Positions 1 to 5,916 of a stretch of 5,916 nucleotides of DNA are shown in pieces. The position numbers and the translations under genes were made by a program. This DNA is from Micrococcaceae bacterium UBA3381. Its GTDB lineage: Bacteria > Actinomycetota > Actinomycetes > Actinomycetales > Micrococcaceae. Every line of letters starts with the position of its first letter. Within the stretch, counting starts at the first letter, position 1. The notes under the pieces were generated by a model. That model worked only from the letters and a program-made list of their open reading frames with translations, searched no databases and had not been told where the DNA came from. The DNA lies in the NCBI GenBank assembly GCA_002358975.1, contig DEPX01000072.1:9317-15232 (forward strand). The letters run 5' to 3'.

Positions 1-379
1 GTCGGCTTTGCCAGTTGTCGACAACTCCCAGACCTCGCCAAGCCAATAATGCGGCAAACTGCTCCGCAAATTTCTCGGCATTGGTTTCTTCTACGATGGT
101 CGGTTGAGAACCTTTATATCCAATCGATATAAGGAGCTGTTCTTGTTGGATCTCTGCGATATCTTTGAATCCATCAGCGGAGCTCTGTTGAGCAAAAGAA
201 ACCAGCAAAGTATCTGCCTCATTTTCACTCGTGACAGTTTCCACTTCGGTGGTCCCTATATGGCCAAGCTGACCATGGTGCAGAACGAACTCGCCCGCTT
301 CTTCCTCCCACCATGCTTCTCGATAATGTGAAGGACGCTTAGCATCTGGTGGAATGAAATAGCTACGAATAATGCTCAC
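1..379 (-). CDS. WGR-like domain hypothetical protein, N-terminal part (runs off left edge)
   Basis: An open frame of 126 codons with no stop runs from a GTG at 379-377 to the left edge. The start is supported by GAGG six bases upstream (389-386). The protein begins VSIIRSYFIPPDAKRPSHYR. Residues about 30-75 contain EFVLHHGQLGHIGTTEVE followed by a hydrophilic stretch and DGFKDI; this resembles the WGR fold pattern (strand, G-x-x-G-x-x-G-T, strand, helix ending in GY/GF), found in some PARPs, in bacterial MolR-type proteins and in many uncharacterised bacterial proteins. Near the edge, FAALLAWRGLGVVDNW resembles the 'LL.W.GLG..D' segment I recall from hypothetical proteins that pair such a domain with a C-terminal domain. 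There is no signal peptide or membrane segment, so it is probably cytoplasmic. Its composition is acidic. It lies beyond the acnA terminator and is probably a separate transcription unit. Family assignment is by pattern memory only; the coding call is firm, the function is unknown. Confidence 0.75.
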   Translation of the reverse strand, partial: MSIIRSYFIPPDAKRPSHYREAWWEEEAGEFVLHHGQLGHIGTTEVETVTSENEADTLLVSFAQQSSADGFKDIAEIQQEQLLISIGYKGSQPTIVEETNAEKFAEQFAALLAWRGLGVVDNWQSR

Positions 380-404
380 AATGTTCCTCGGTTAAGATGA
401 AATA

Positions 405-427
405 GGTTAACTGTTCACCAAATACTA
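405..427 (-). promoter_or_regulatory. Possible promoter and operator of the WGR-like gene
   Basis: On the minus strand a TAGTAT (427-422) is a fair -10 match. It is followed at once by an imperfect palindrome, read on the plus strand as GGTTAACTGTTCACC (405-419): seven-base arms around one central base with one mismatch. The position would overlap the transcription start, as a repressor site does. No good -35 hexamer lies at the right distance. The call is a weak inference from position and symmetry; a downstream CATCTT could instead be the -10. Confidence 0.25.
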
Positions 428-461
428 TCGGCATCGTGGGCGCAATTGTATTCGCCAACGA

Positions 462-502
462 AAGATGGCCCGAGACCTACCTCGTAGGTTTCGGGCCATC
501 TT
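462..502 (-). terminator. Rho-independent-like terminator of acnA
   Basis: A 41-base inverted repeat lies 35 bases past the acnA stop. Nineteen-base arms (462-480 and 484-502) flank a three-base loop (CTC on the plus strand). Eighteen of 19 positions pair on the minus transcript, with one internal A-C mismatch; the plus transcript would have a G-U there. The minus-strand 3' side continues CTTTCGTT, a poor but present U-rich tail. Stem length and placement make termination or 3'-end protection of the acnA message the natural reading. Confidence 0.8.
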
Positions 503-537
503 GCCTGCAACATCAATTCGGTTGCTTGGTTTGCCGG

Positions 538-3243
538 TTAGTTGTTCTTCGTAGCCATTTGACGTAGAACATACTGCAGAATGCCACCGTTACGGTAATA
601 GTCGGCTTCACCAGGGGTATCGATGCGAACCTTCGCGTCGAATTCGACGTTTGTGCCGTCATCCTTAGTAGCCGTGACGTGCACAGTCTCAGGACTTTCG
701 CCATCGTTGAACTGCGTAATTCCAGAGATCGCAAAGACTTCAGTGCCGTCCAGGCCCAGCGAGTCGGCAGATTCTCCTGTTGGGAACTCCAATGGTAAGA
801 CGCCCATACCGATCAGGTTCGACCGGTGAATGCGCTCGAACGACTCGGTAATGACAGCCTTGATGCCCAACAGTGCTGTACCTTTAGCTGCCCAGTCACG
901 AGACGAACCGGAACCATATTCCTTGCCACCAAGAACTACCAGCGGAGTACCCTGCTCCTGGTAGTTCATAGCTGCGTCATAGACGTAGGACTGTGGTCCG
1001 CCTTCTTGGGTAAAGTCGCGAGTAAAGCCACCTTCGACACCGTCAAGCATCTGGTTTCGGATCCGAATATTGGCAAATGTACCGCGGATCATTACCTCGT
1101 GGTTACCCCGTCGGGAGCCATAGGAGTTGAAATCTTTACGTGCGACACCATGCTCTAGCAAGTATTTGCCCGCCGGTGTCTCTGATTTGAAAGCACCTGC
1201 TGGAGAGATGTGGTCGGTCGTTACCGAATCGCCAAGCTTCAACAGTACGCGCGCGCCAGATACGTCTTCTACTGGTTCAGGCTCCAAGGCCATCCCCTCA
1301 AAGTAGGGCGGTTTACGCACGTAAGTGGATTCTGGATCCCATTGGAAAATATTGCCTTCAGGGGTATCAAGGCCCTGCCACCGCTGATCGCCGTCGAAAA
1401 TGGTGGAGTATTCCTCATTGAACATTGCAGTATCAATGGAACGGTCGATAATCTGTTGTACTTCGGTGGGATCTGGCCAAATATCACCCAGGAATACGTC
1501 GTTGCCTTCGCTATCCTGGCCCAGTGGTTCGTTTTCGAAGTCAAAGTCCATAGTGCCAGCCAAGGCATAGGCAACTACTAGCGGCGGCGACGCCAGGTAA
1601 TTCATCTTTACATCTGGGTTAATGCGGCCTTCGAAGTTGCGGTTACCAGAAAGAACTGATGTTACTGCCAAGTCGTTATCATTAACCGCCTTGGAGATTT
1701 CTGGTGCCAGCGGACCGGAGTTTCCGATGCAGGTAGTGCAACCATAGCCCACAATAGAGAAACCAAGTTCTTCCAGATGCGGGATAAGACCGGACTTCTC
1801 GTAGTATTCGGTGACGACGCGTGACCCTGGTGCAACAGATGTTTTTACCCATGGTTTAGAAGTCAGGCCTTTTGAGACAGCGTTTCGTGCTAGGACGGCT
1901 GCTGCCATCATGACCGAAGGGTTGGAAGTGTTGGTACATGAAGTAATGGACGCGATGGCTACTTTTCCATGGTCCAATTCGAATTCGTTGCCATTGCTGA
2001 GAGCAACTTCAGCGGTACGCGACGGACGACCAGCACCAGTTTCGTCGGTATCGGCAAAGTCGTGAATATCCTTGCGGAACTGATCTTTTGAGTCGTCAAG
2101 AATAATACGATCTTGGGGACGACGCGGCCCGGAGATTGACGGAACTACAGTGGAAAGATCCAATTCCATGTACTCGGAGTATTCTACTTCGTTTGCAGGA
2201 TCATGCCATAGCCCCTGCTCTTTAGTATACGCTTCAACGAGTTTAATGTTTTCTTCGGAACGGCCAGTCAGACGCAAGTAGTCTAGGGTCACTTGATCAA
2301 TGGGGAAGATTGCAGCCGTGGAACCAAATTCTGGCGACATGTTTCCGATGGTGGCACGGTTTGCTAACGGTACAGAACGGACACCATCGCCGTAAAATTC
2401 CACAAATTTGCCGACTACGCCGTGTTCACGCAACATTTCAGTGATGGTGAGCACGACGTCGGTTGCGGTTGCACCGGATGGAATCTCGCCGGTCAATCTA
2501 AAGCCAACGACACGTGGCACCAGCATTGATACTGGTTGTCCAAGCATGGCAGCTTCGGCTTCAATACCGCCGACTCCCCAGCCTAGTACGCCTAGCCCAT
2601 TAACCATGGTGGTGTGCGAGTCAGTACCGACACAGGTATCGGGGTAAGCTCGTAGGACGCCACCGACTTCACGAGTCATCACGGTGCGTGCCAAGTACTC
2701 GATATTGACCTGGTGGACGATGCCCATGCCTGGAGGAACGACTTTGAAATCGTCAAACGCTGTCTGACCCCAGCGTAGGAACTGGTAACGCTCACCATTG
2801 CGCTGGTACTCGATTTCTACGTTGCGTTCCACAGCGTCAGGAGTACCAAAATGATCAATTTGTACCGAGTGGTCAATTACCAATTCGGCAGGGGCCAGCG
2901 GGTTCACGAGAGTAGGGTCGCCACCGAGATCGGTGATTGCCTCACGCATAGTGGCCAGGTCAACAACACAAGGTACACCGGTAAAGTCCTGCATGAGAAC
3001 ACGTGCAGGGGTGAATTGAATCTCGGTGTTCGGCTGAGCCGATGGGTCCCAGTTCGCTAGGGATTTAATCTGCTGCTCTGTGATGTTTTTGCCATCTTCG
3101 TTACGGAGCAGATTTTCTAGCAGAACTTTCAATGAGAAGGGAAGGTTTTCTGCACCTTCAACCTTATTGAGGCGATAAATTTCGTACTCAGCACCATCGA
3201 CGTCCAAGACGCCTTTGGAACCGAAGCTATCGACTGTAGTCAC
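538..3243 (-). CDS. acnA: Aconitate hydratase (aconitase), AcnA/IRP1 type
   Basis: A cytoplasmic [4Fe-4S] enzyme that interconverts citrate and isocitrate through cis-aconitate in the TCA cycle. From the GTG start the protein has 901 residues, the usual AcnA size (roughly 890-940). The substrate-binding motif DSHTT is at 208-212, within a long conserved block. The cluster ligands are Cys436 (in SITSCTNTSNPS) and Cys502 and Cys505 (in YGCTTCIGNSGP). The swivel domain carries GDSVTTDHISPAG (671-683), SRRGNHE (710-716) and GSGSSRDWA (777-785), which hold active-site Ser and Arg residues. Nothing is broken or missing. The frame stays open upstream to an ATG at 3363, but those 40 codons look unlike any aconitase N-terminus; the GTG at 3243 follows AGAGGAG by six bases and gives VTTVDSFGSKGVLDVDGAEY, which matches how actinobacterial AcnA proteins begin. 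An ATG at 3282 is a weaker alternative. The gene follows the RNA methyltransferase on the same strand, probably with its own promoter, and ends at a strong hairpin. Confidence 0.97.
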   Translation of the reverse strand: MTTVDSFGSKGVLDVDGAEYEIYRLNKVEGAENLPFSLKVLLENLLRNEDGKNITEQQIKSLANWDPSAQPNTEIQFTPARVLMQDFTGVPCVVDLATMREAITDLGGDPTLVNPLAPAELVIDHSVQIDHFGTPDAVERNVEIEYQRNGERYQFLRWGQTAFDDFKVVPPGMGIVHQVNIEYLARTVMTREVGGVLRAYPDTCVGTDSHTTMVNGLGVLGWGVGGIEAEAAMLGQPVSMLVPRVVGFRLTGEIPSGATATDVVLTITEMLREHGVVGKFVEFYGDGVRSVPLANRATIGNMSPEFGSTAAIFPIDQVTLDYLRLTGRSEENIKLVEAYTKEQGLWHDPANEVEYSEYMELDLSTVVPSISGPRRPQDRIILDDSKDQFRKDIHDFADTDETGAGRPSRTAEVALSNGNEFELDHGKVAIASITSCTNTSNPSVMMAAAVLARNAVSKGLTSKPWVKTSVAPGSRVVTEYYEKSGLIPHLEELGFSIVGYGCTTCIGNSGPLAPEISKAVNDNDLAVTSVLSGNRNFEGRINPDVKMNYLASPPLVVAYALAGTMDFDFENEPLGQDSEGNDVFLGDIWPDPTEVQQIIDRSIDTAMFNEEYSTIFDGDQRWQGLDTPEGNIFQWDPESTYVRKPPYFEGMALEPEPVEDVSGARVLLKLGDSVTTDHISPAGAFKSETPAGKYLLEHGVARKDFNSYGSRRGNHEVMIRGTFANIRIRNQMLDGVEGGFTRDFTQEGGPQSYVYDAAMNYQEQGTPLVVLGGKEYGSGSSRDWAAKGTALLGIKAVITESFERIHRSNLIGMGVLPLEFPTGESADSLGLDGTEVFAISGITQFNDGESPETVHVTATKDDGTNVEFDAKVRIDTPGEADYYRNGGILQYVLRQMATKNN

Positions 3244-3249
3244 AGTGGA

Positions 3250-3256
3250 CTCCTCT
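3250..3256 (-). promoter_or_regulatory. Shine-Dalgarno site that decides the acnA start
   Basis: AGAGGAG on the minus strand ends six bases before the GTG at 3243-3241, the best ribosome-binding site in the leader. The in-frame ATG at 3282 has only a short AGGA about four bases away, and the ATG at 3363 has no clear site. This supports the GTG and leaves the bases between it and the promoter as an untranslated leader. Confidence 0.75.
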
Positions 3257-3261
3257 TTTCC

Positions 3262-3275
3262 CGCCCGCCAGGGCG
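3262..3275 (-). other. Small G+C-rich hairpin in the acnA leader
   Basis: On the minus strand CGCCC-TGGC-GGGCG forms a five-pair all-G/C stem with a four-base loop. It ends five bases before the AGAGGAG ribosome-binding site. It could influence translation initiation, but a stem this short may be chance. No U-tract follows, so it is not a terminator. Confidence 0.3.
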
Positions 3276-3341
3276 ATTCCATTGTCCTGTGTAAGCTATG
3301 TCGCGCAACGCGTGCAAATGACAGGTTAGAAGCCAAGGGAC

Positions 3342-3358
3342 TTGCCCAATCCTGGCAA
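3342..3358. promoter_or_regulatory. Inverted repeat TTGCC-N7-GGCAA, possible acnA operator
   Basis: Perfect five-base arms with a seven-base spacer lie just downstream of the candidate acnA -10 elements, where a repressor could block transcription. Aconitase genes in corynebacteria are controlled by the TetR-type regulator AcnR, but this repeat does not match the AcnR motif as I know it. The call rests on symmetry and position only. Confidence 0.25.
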
Positions 3359-3371
3359 CTCACGCGAGGGC

Positions 3372-3401
3372 AATATGGGTTTATATTCTAGCGCGAGTCA
3401 A
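3372..3401 (-). promoter_or_regulatory. Candidate acnA promoter
   Basis: On the minus strand TTGACT (3401-3396) and CATATT (3377-3372) are separated by 18 bases and resemble a sigma-70 type promoter. An alternative -10, TAGAAT (3390-3385), is one base off TATAAT but has no clear -35; actinobacterial vegetative promoters often lack one. The TTGACT overlaps the methyltransferase stop codon, so the promoter starts exactly where the upstream gene ends. Either choice leaves a leader of about 120-135 bases before the GTG. Confidence 0.45.
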
Positions 3402-4876
3402 GCGTCGTTGCGTGATTGTCTCAGCGTTGCAGAAGGCTTGAATGTAGTGACCGTTTCCATATGGAATGTATCTGGAAACAAATCGTAAATGGTACTGTCA
3501 ACAATTTCCCAGCCATGTTCAACTAGCCATTTAGTGTCACGTGCAAACGATGCGGGATCACACGAGACATACACAATCTTCTGGGCTGCCAATTGATGTA
3601 TACGAGTTATTGTTGCACGACCCGCGCCGGCACGAGGCGGGTCAAGGACCACAGAATCAACCTGTCGGTTGTCCAAACCACCGCTGGCAATTGGTGCATC
3701 AGGCCGCTGCAGCCACGAACCAATGATCCTATCGGTAAGACCGTTGATTACGTATGCCTGTTTTTTGTCATATAAATTTTTACGGGCATCGCGTGATGCA
3801 CCCGGAGAAGCCTCTACCGATAACACTGCGCCGTCTTCTTCGACACCGACAGCTATGAATCTAGAAAATAGGCCCGCTCCACCATATAAGTCGGCTATGA
3901 CTTGACCTGGTTGGACATCCAGTGCGTCCATCACCGCGTTAACCAAGGTCTCTGGTGCATCCCGGTGTACCTGCCAAAAACCATCGCCTGAAACACGGAA
4001 GCTATGGCTACCATAGGTTTCGGTTTCGACGATTTCACTGACCCAGCTACGCCCTCGAAGTCGAACTATTTCAAGGGGTCCAAATTGTTTAGACCGCAGA
4101 CCAGCCACAACAGATACTTTTGATGGCAAGTGAACCATACGCTTGCGCCATTGCCCGATGTGTTTTTCCAGCAGCTTTTTATTGGCAGCGACATTTTCCA
4201 GCGGAAAGATTACGACCAAAACTTCATCCCCGTGGGATGGTGTAGCAACTTCAACTCGAGCAGCACCGCTAAAATCAATGTCCCAAAGCTGTAACGCATC
4301 GAGTTGACGTACGCCCAAGGGTATATTGCGCACCGGTACAACCGTGGCCGAACGATGGACGTTCATGGCTAATCGACCAGTAGAAGTCACAGCGAAAGCA
4401 TTGCGTGTCCTCCAGTGAAGACCAGTAGGCTCATCTTCAGCAATACCGACGACAGGGGCCTCTACAGTGAGCTTGCTGATTCGTGCCATGGTATCGCGAA
4501 AAACTTGGGCTTTGAGTCGACGCTGATGCTCTAATGTAATATGTCCGAACTCGGCGCCACCAACCGGATAACGCCCCGAGGCATGGGCACGTATCGAATC
4601 TGCGAGTTTCCATTGATGTGAACGCCGAAATTCCGAAGGGCGAACTACAGATACGGTATCTGCACGCCAAAAGCGTGCATCATCTCCCCCAGCGGTCACT
4701 GCCGCATTGACTATCTCACCTGGAATCGCATGTCGTACAAAGATCACTCGCCCGTCATGGCGAGCAACGCAATGTCCGCCGTGGGCCATCGCTCCGACTT
4801 CAAGAGTAAGGATCTGGCCAGCGTCTTTGTCATGCTCTGCCAAATGCGCGGCAGTTTGTGAACCTGTGCTTGTCAT
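3398..4876 (-). CDS. Class I SAM-dependent RNA m5U-type methyltransferase with TRAM domain (TrmA/RlmD-like)
   Basis: A 492-residue enzyme of the RNA uracil-5-methyltransferase family (COG2265), expected to methylate uridine in tRNA or rRNA in the cytoplasm; the target cannot be told from sequence. An N-terminal TRAM RNA-binding domain spans about 16-79 (GQILTLEVGAMAHGG). The C-terminal Rossmann methyltransferase domain shows FWQVH (300-304), SAM motif I ADLYGGAGLFS (328-338), acidic SVEASPG (353-359), DPPRAG (412-417), the catalytic cysteine Cys439 in VSCDP, and the proposed base Glu474 in HMETV. The 35-residue spacing between Cys439 and Glu474 equals that of E. coli RlmD (Cys389 and Glu424). 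The protein has only two cysteines, Cys36 and Cys439, so it cannot carry the four-cysteine iron-sulfur cluster of RlmD; the corresponding stretch reads RYPVGGAEFGHITLEHQRRL. The ATG has a modest GAAGCAGG upstream and sits just ahead of the TRAM domain. It corresponds in family and neighbourhood to M. tuberculosis Rv2689c. Confidence 0.93.
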   Translation of the reverse strand: MTSTGSQTAAHLAEHDKDAGQILTLEVGAMAHGGHCVARHDGRVIFVRHAIPGEIVNAAVTAGGDDARFWRADTVSVVRPSEFRRSHQWKLADSIRAHASGRYPVGGAEFGHITLEHQRRLKAQVFRDTMARISKLTVEAPVVGIAEDEPTGLHWRTRNAFAVTSTGRLAMNVHRSATVVPVRNIPLGVRQLDALQLWDIDFSGAARVEVATPSHGDEVLVVIFPLENVAANKKLLEKHIGQWRKRMVHLPSKVSVVAGLRSKQFGPLEIVRLRGRSWVSEIVETETYGSHSFRVSGDGFWQVHRDAPETLVNAVMDALDVQPGQVIADLYGGAGLFSRFIAVGVEEDGAVLSVEASPGASRDARKNLYDKKQAYVINGLTDRIIGSWLQRPDAPIASGGLDNRQVDSVVLDPPRAGAGRATITRIHQLAAQKIVYVSCDPASFARDTKWLVEHGWEIVDSTIYDLFPDTFHMETVTTFKPSATLRQSRNDA

Positions 4877-4910
4877 TGATCGGCCTGCTTCAAATTGTGT
4901 TGTGAGTGTT

Positions 4911-4937
4911 ATTTTAGTGTGAATTTCGGCTAGCCGA
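4911..4937 (-). promoter_or_regulatory. Possible promoter and palindrome upstream of the methyltransferase
   Basis: The 141-base gap between the DUF3159 gene and the methyltransferase holds a minus-strand TAAAAT (4916-4911), a good -10 that would give a leader of about 27 bases. The expected -35 region has no TTGACA-like hexamer and overlaps a perfect 12-base palindrome, TCGGCTAGCCGA (4926-4937), which could be an activator or repressor site. A second short repeat, GTGAT-GT-ATCAC (4992-5003), lies nearer the DUF3159 stop. No terminator-like stem with a U-tract is visible, so read-through from upstream remains possible. Confidence 0.3.
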
Positions 4938-5017
4938 TTTTCACTTCTGATTAAGTTATGCGTTAATCACCATAGTATCCATAGAAGCTGTGTGATGTAT
5001 CACTGTGTCTCGATGGG

Positions 5018-5800
5018 TCACATTCTTGGATCAATCTCTGCAGCATCAGCTGTTTGCCCGCTATCTGGGTCGTTTTTTAGGTGTGTTGAGCCAAGAGGTG
5101 CCGGTCGCGAGACCAGCCAGCCAAACCACAGGACCAAGGCATACAAGGGCACACCCATAACCAATCGGGCAGTACCTAAAGCAACCACATCGTTTATCCA
5201 ATATAATGGCAATTGGATAGCCAGTCGGCTGCCAAATACCAACACCATCAGTAGCGTAGCAATCTGATACTTTCGACGTCGGACAAGATCTTTTTTCCAG
5301 GAAACGCCTTCACCCCGGATCCAACCATAGATCAGGCCCATAAGGGGCCATTTGACCAACATTGATATAACAAAAACTAAACCATAAGCAGCTGAAACGT
5401 AAAAGCCAATCACATAATAACCGCGCGCATCATCCTGCATGAGCGCCATAGCGGCAGATACCGCAACTCCAAAAACACCAGCGAGTGCCTGGGTCAACGG
5501 CTGTTTTTGTAATATCCGCAGCAGACTCGCTACTGCTGCCAAACCAACAGCCCAAAGTGCCGAGACGATCACGTCAGAAGTCGTGATAAACGTCAATAAA
5601 AACACCAAAGCCGGCACTGTAGCCTCGGCAATTCCTCGCCACCCACCTACGGACGCCATAAGATCCAGCCCGCCTGAGGCATTCAGAGCGGTTTGTCCTG
5701 CTAGTCGTTGGGCGACTTGGTTCAACTGCGCATGATTTTCTGGCTGTCCGTTAGAGTGCGTCAAAATGGTGCTCAATTCTAAGGTATAACGTGGTTGCAC
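5018..5800 (-). CDS. DUF3159 family integral membrane protein
   Basis: A complete 260-residue membrane protein of unknown function. After a soluble N-terminus (about 1-45) comes the DUF3159 signature, with GGLDLMASVGGWRGIAEATV at 43-62 and hydrophobic segments at roughly 57-73, 77-95, 103-121, 127-149, 178-199 and 206-230. Conserved-looking loops include KWPLMGLIYGW (150-160) followed by a basic stretch (SWKKDLVRRRKYQIATL, 167-183), and FGSRLAIQLPLYW (189-201). The C-terminal tail, about 30 residues, is hydrophilic. The GTG start lies two codons after an in-frame stop, so no earlier start exists; only a weak AGAAG precedes it. It begins 14 bases after the upstream stop, indicating one operon. 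In M. tuberculosis the relative is Rv2693c, near dut and the DUF3710 gene Rv2696c. The role is unknown; no transporter or enzyme motif is visible. Confidence 0.9.
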   Translation of the reverse strand: MQPRYTLELSTILTHSNGQPENHAQLNQVAQRLAGQTALNASGGLDLMASVGGWRGIAEATVPALVFLLTFITTSDVIVSALWAVGLAAVASLLRILQKQPLTQALAGVFGVAVSAAMALMQDDARGYYVIGFYVSAAYGLVFVISMLVKWPLMGLIYGWIRGEGVSWKKDLVRRRKYQIATLLMVLVFGSRLAIQLPLYWINDVVALGTARLVMGVPLYALVLWFGWLVSRPAPLGSTHLKNDPDSGQTADAAEIDPRM

Positions 5801-5814
5801 CCGCTATAAAACTT

Positions 5815-5916
5815 CTAATTGTTCGTGGTCTCCTGTTGTGTAACCCTTGCCTGCTTCCGACGCTGTACTGCAGCTTCTTGCATTGCGGCCTGTACATTTT
5901 CCGGCGGTGTTAGTTC
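5815..5916 (-). CDS. C-terminal end of an upstream gene, possibly DUF3710 family (runs off right edge)
   Basis: An open minus-strand frame enters from the right edge and stops at TAG 5817-5815 after 33 codons. It begins ELTPPENVQAAMQEAA and ends in a polar tail (RRKQARVTQQETTNN). The tight 14-base spacing to the DUF3159 gene and matching strand make it a genuine gene end. A DUF3710 protein is a frequent neighbour upstream of DUF3159 in actinobacteria and can end in a proline-rich then polar tail, so that is the best guess; an OB-fold protein like Rv2694c is the other candidate. Too little is present to decide. Confidence 0.6.
   Translation of the reverse strand, partial: ELTPPENVQAAMQEAAVQRRKQARVTQQETTNN

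Noticed and set aside
104..331. A 75-codon plus-strand open frame at the left edge
   Set aside because: It is antisense to the WGR-like gene, whose minus-strand frame is open over the full 379 bases, has a good ribosome-binding site and gives a more protein-like sequence.
1210..1581. A 123-codon plus-strand open frame within acnA
   Set aside because: It lies wholly antisense to a highly conserved aconitase coding region, has no recognisable protein similarity, and is a typical shadow frame. The same applies to the other plus-strand frames inside 538-3243 and 3398-4876.
3244..3363. The 40-codon in-frame extension of acnA as a true N-terminus or targeting peptide
   Set aside because: It lacks similarity to aconitase N-termini, has no hydrophobic signal core, overlaps the leader structures, and a better ribosome-binding site precedes the GTG at 3243.
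4991..5003. TGTGA...TCAC, resembling a CRP/GlxR site
   Set aside because: The half-sites are four bases apart instead of the six in the CRP/GlxR consensus, so it is at best a minor inverted repeat.
1..5916. Search for tRNA, rRNA, CRISPR arrays, transposon ends, known riboswitches, toxin-antitoxin or defence cassettes
   Set aside because: No cloverleaf, spaced direct repeats, terminal inverted repeats with transposase, or paired small genes could be recognised; nearly all of the window is accounted for by ordinary chromosomal genes, and I do not claim a new system.

Overview
This is a stretch of bacterial chromosome, almost certainly from an actinobacterium. All recognisable genes lie on the minus strand, so transcription runs from high to low coordinates. 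Base composition looks moderate, near half G+C by eye, which is low for that phylum. The actinobacterial assignment rests on a DUF3159 membrane protein (a family largely confined to actinobacteria), an AcnA-type aconitase with typical actinobacterial sequence, and a TRAM/TrmA-like RNA methyltransferase in the same neighbourhood. A moderate-G+C genus of Actinomycetaceae or a relative would fit, but the genus cannot be fixed from this window.

Layout in the direction of transcription. (1) 5916-5815: the last 33 codons of a gene entering from the right, probably the DUF3710-type protein that commonly precedes DUF3159. (2) 5800-5018: a complete DUF3159 integral membrane protein starting 14 bases after the previous stop, so very likely cotranscribed. 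(3) 5017-4877: a 141-base gap with a possible -10 element and a perfect 12-base palindrome. (4) 4876-3398: a complete class I SAM-dependent RNA m5U-type methyltransferase with an N-terminal TRAM domain. Its catalytic residues are intact, but it lacks the iron-sulfur cysteines of the RlmD type. (5) 3397-3244: the acnA leader, with candidate promoter elements beginning at the methyltransferase stop codon, a small inverted repeat, a G+C-rich hairpin and a strong Shine-Dalgarno sequence. (6) 3243-538: acnA, a complete 901-residue aconitate hydratase with all three cluster cysteines and the main active-site motifs. (7) 502-462: a long hairpin 35 bases beyond the acnA stop, the probable terminator. 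(8) 461-380: a short gap with a possible promoter and operator. (9) 379-1: the first 126 codons of an unrecognised-function protein with a WGR-like N-terminal region, running off the left edge.

The genes are mostly housekeeping: aconitase for the TCA cycle, an RNA modification enzyme, and a membrane protein of unknown function. No shared pathway is evident; DUF3159 and the methyltransferase are neighbours in many actinobacteria, usually separated by other genes. I see no mobile element, CRISPR array, tRNA, rRNA, phage gene or clear novel system. The points most worth a second look are the WGR-like gene at the left edge, the cysteine-poor form of the methyltransferase, and the roughly 120-135-base leader of acnA with its ambiguous start.
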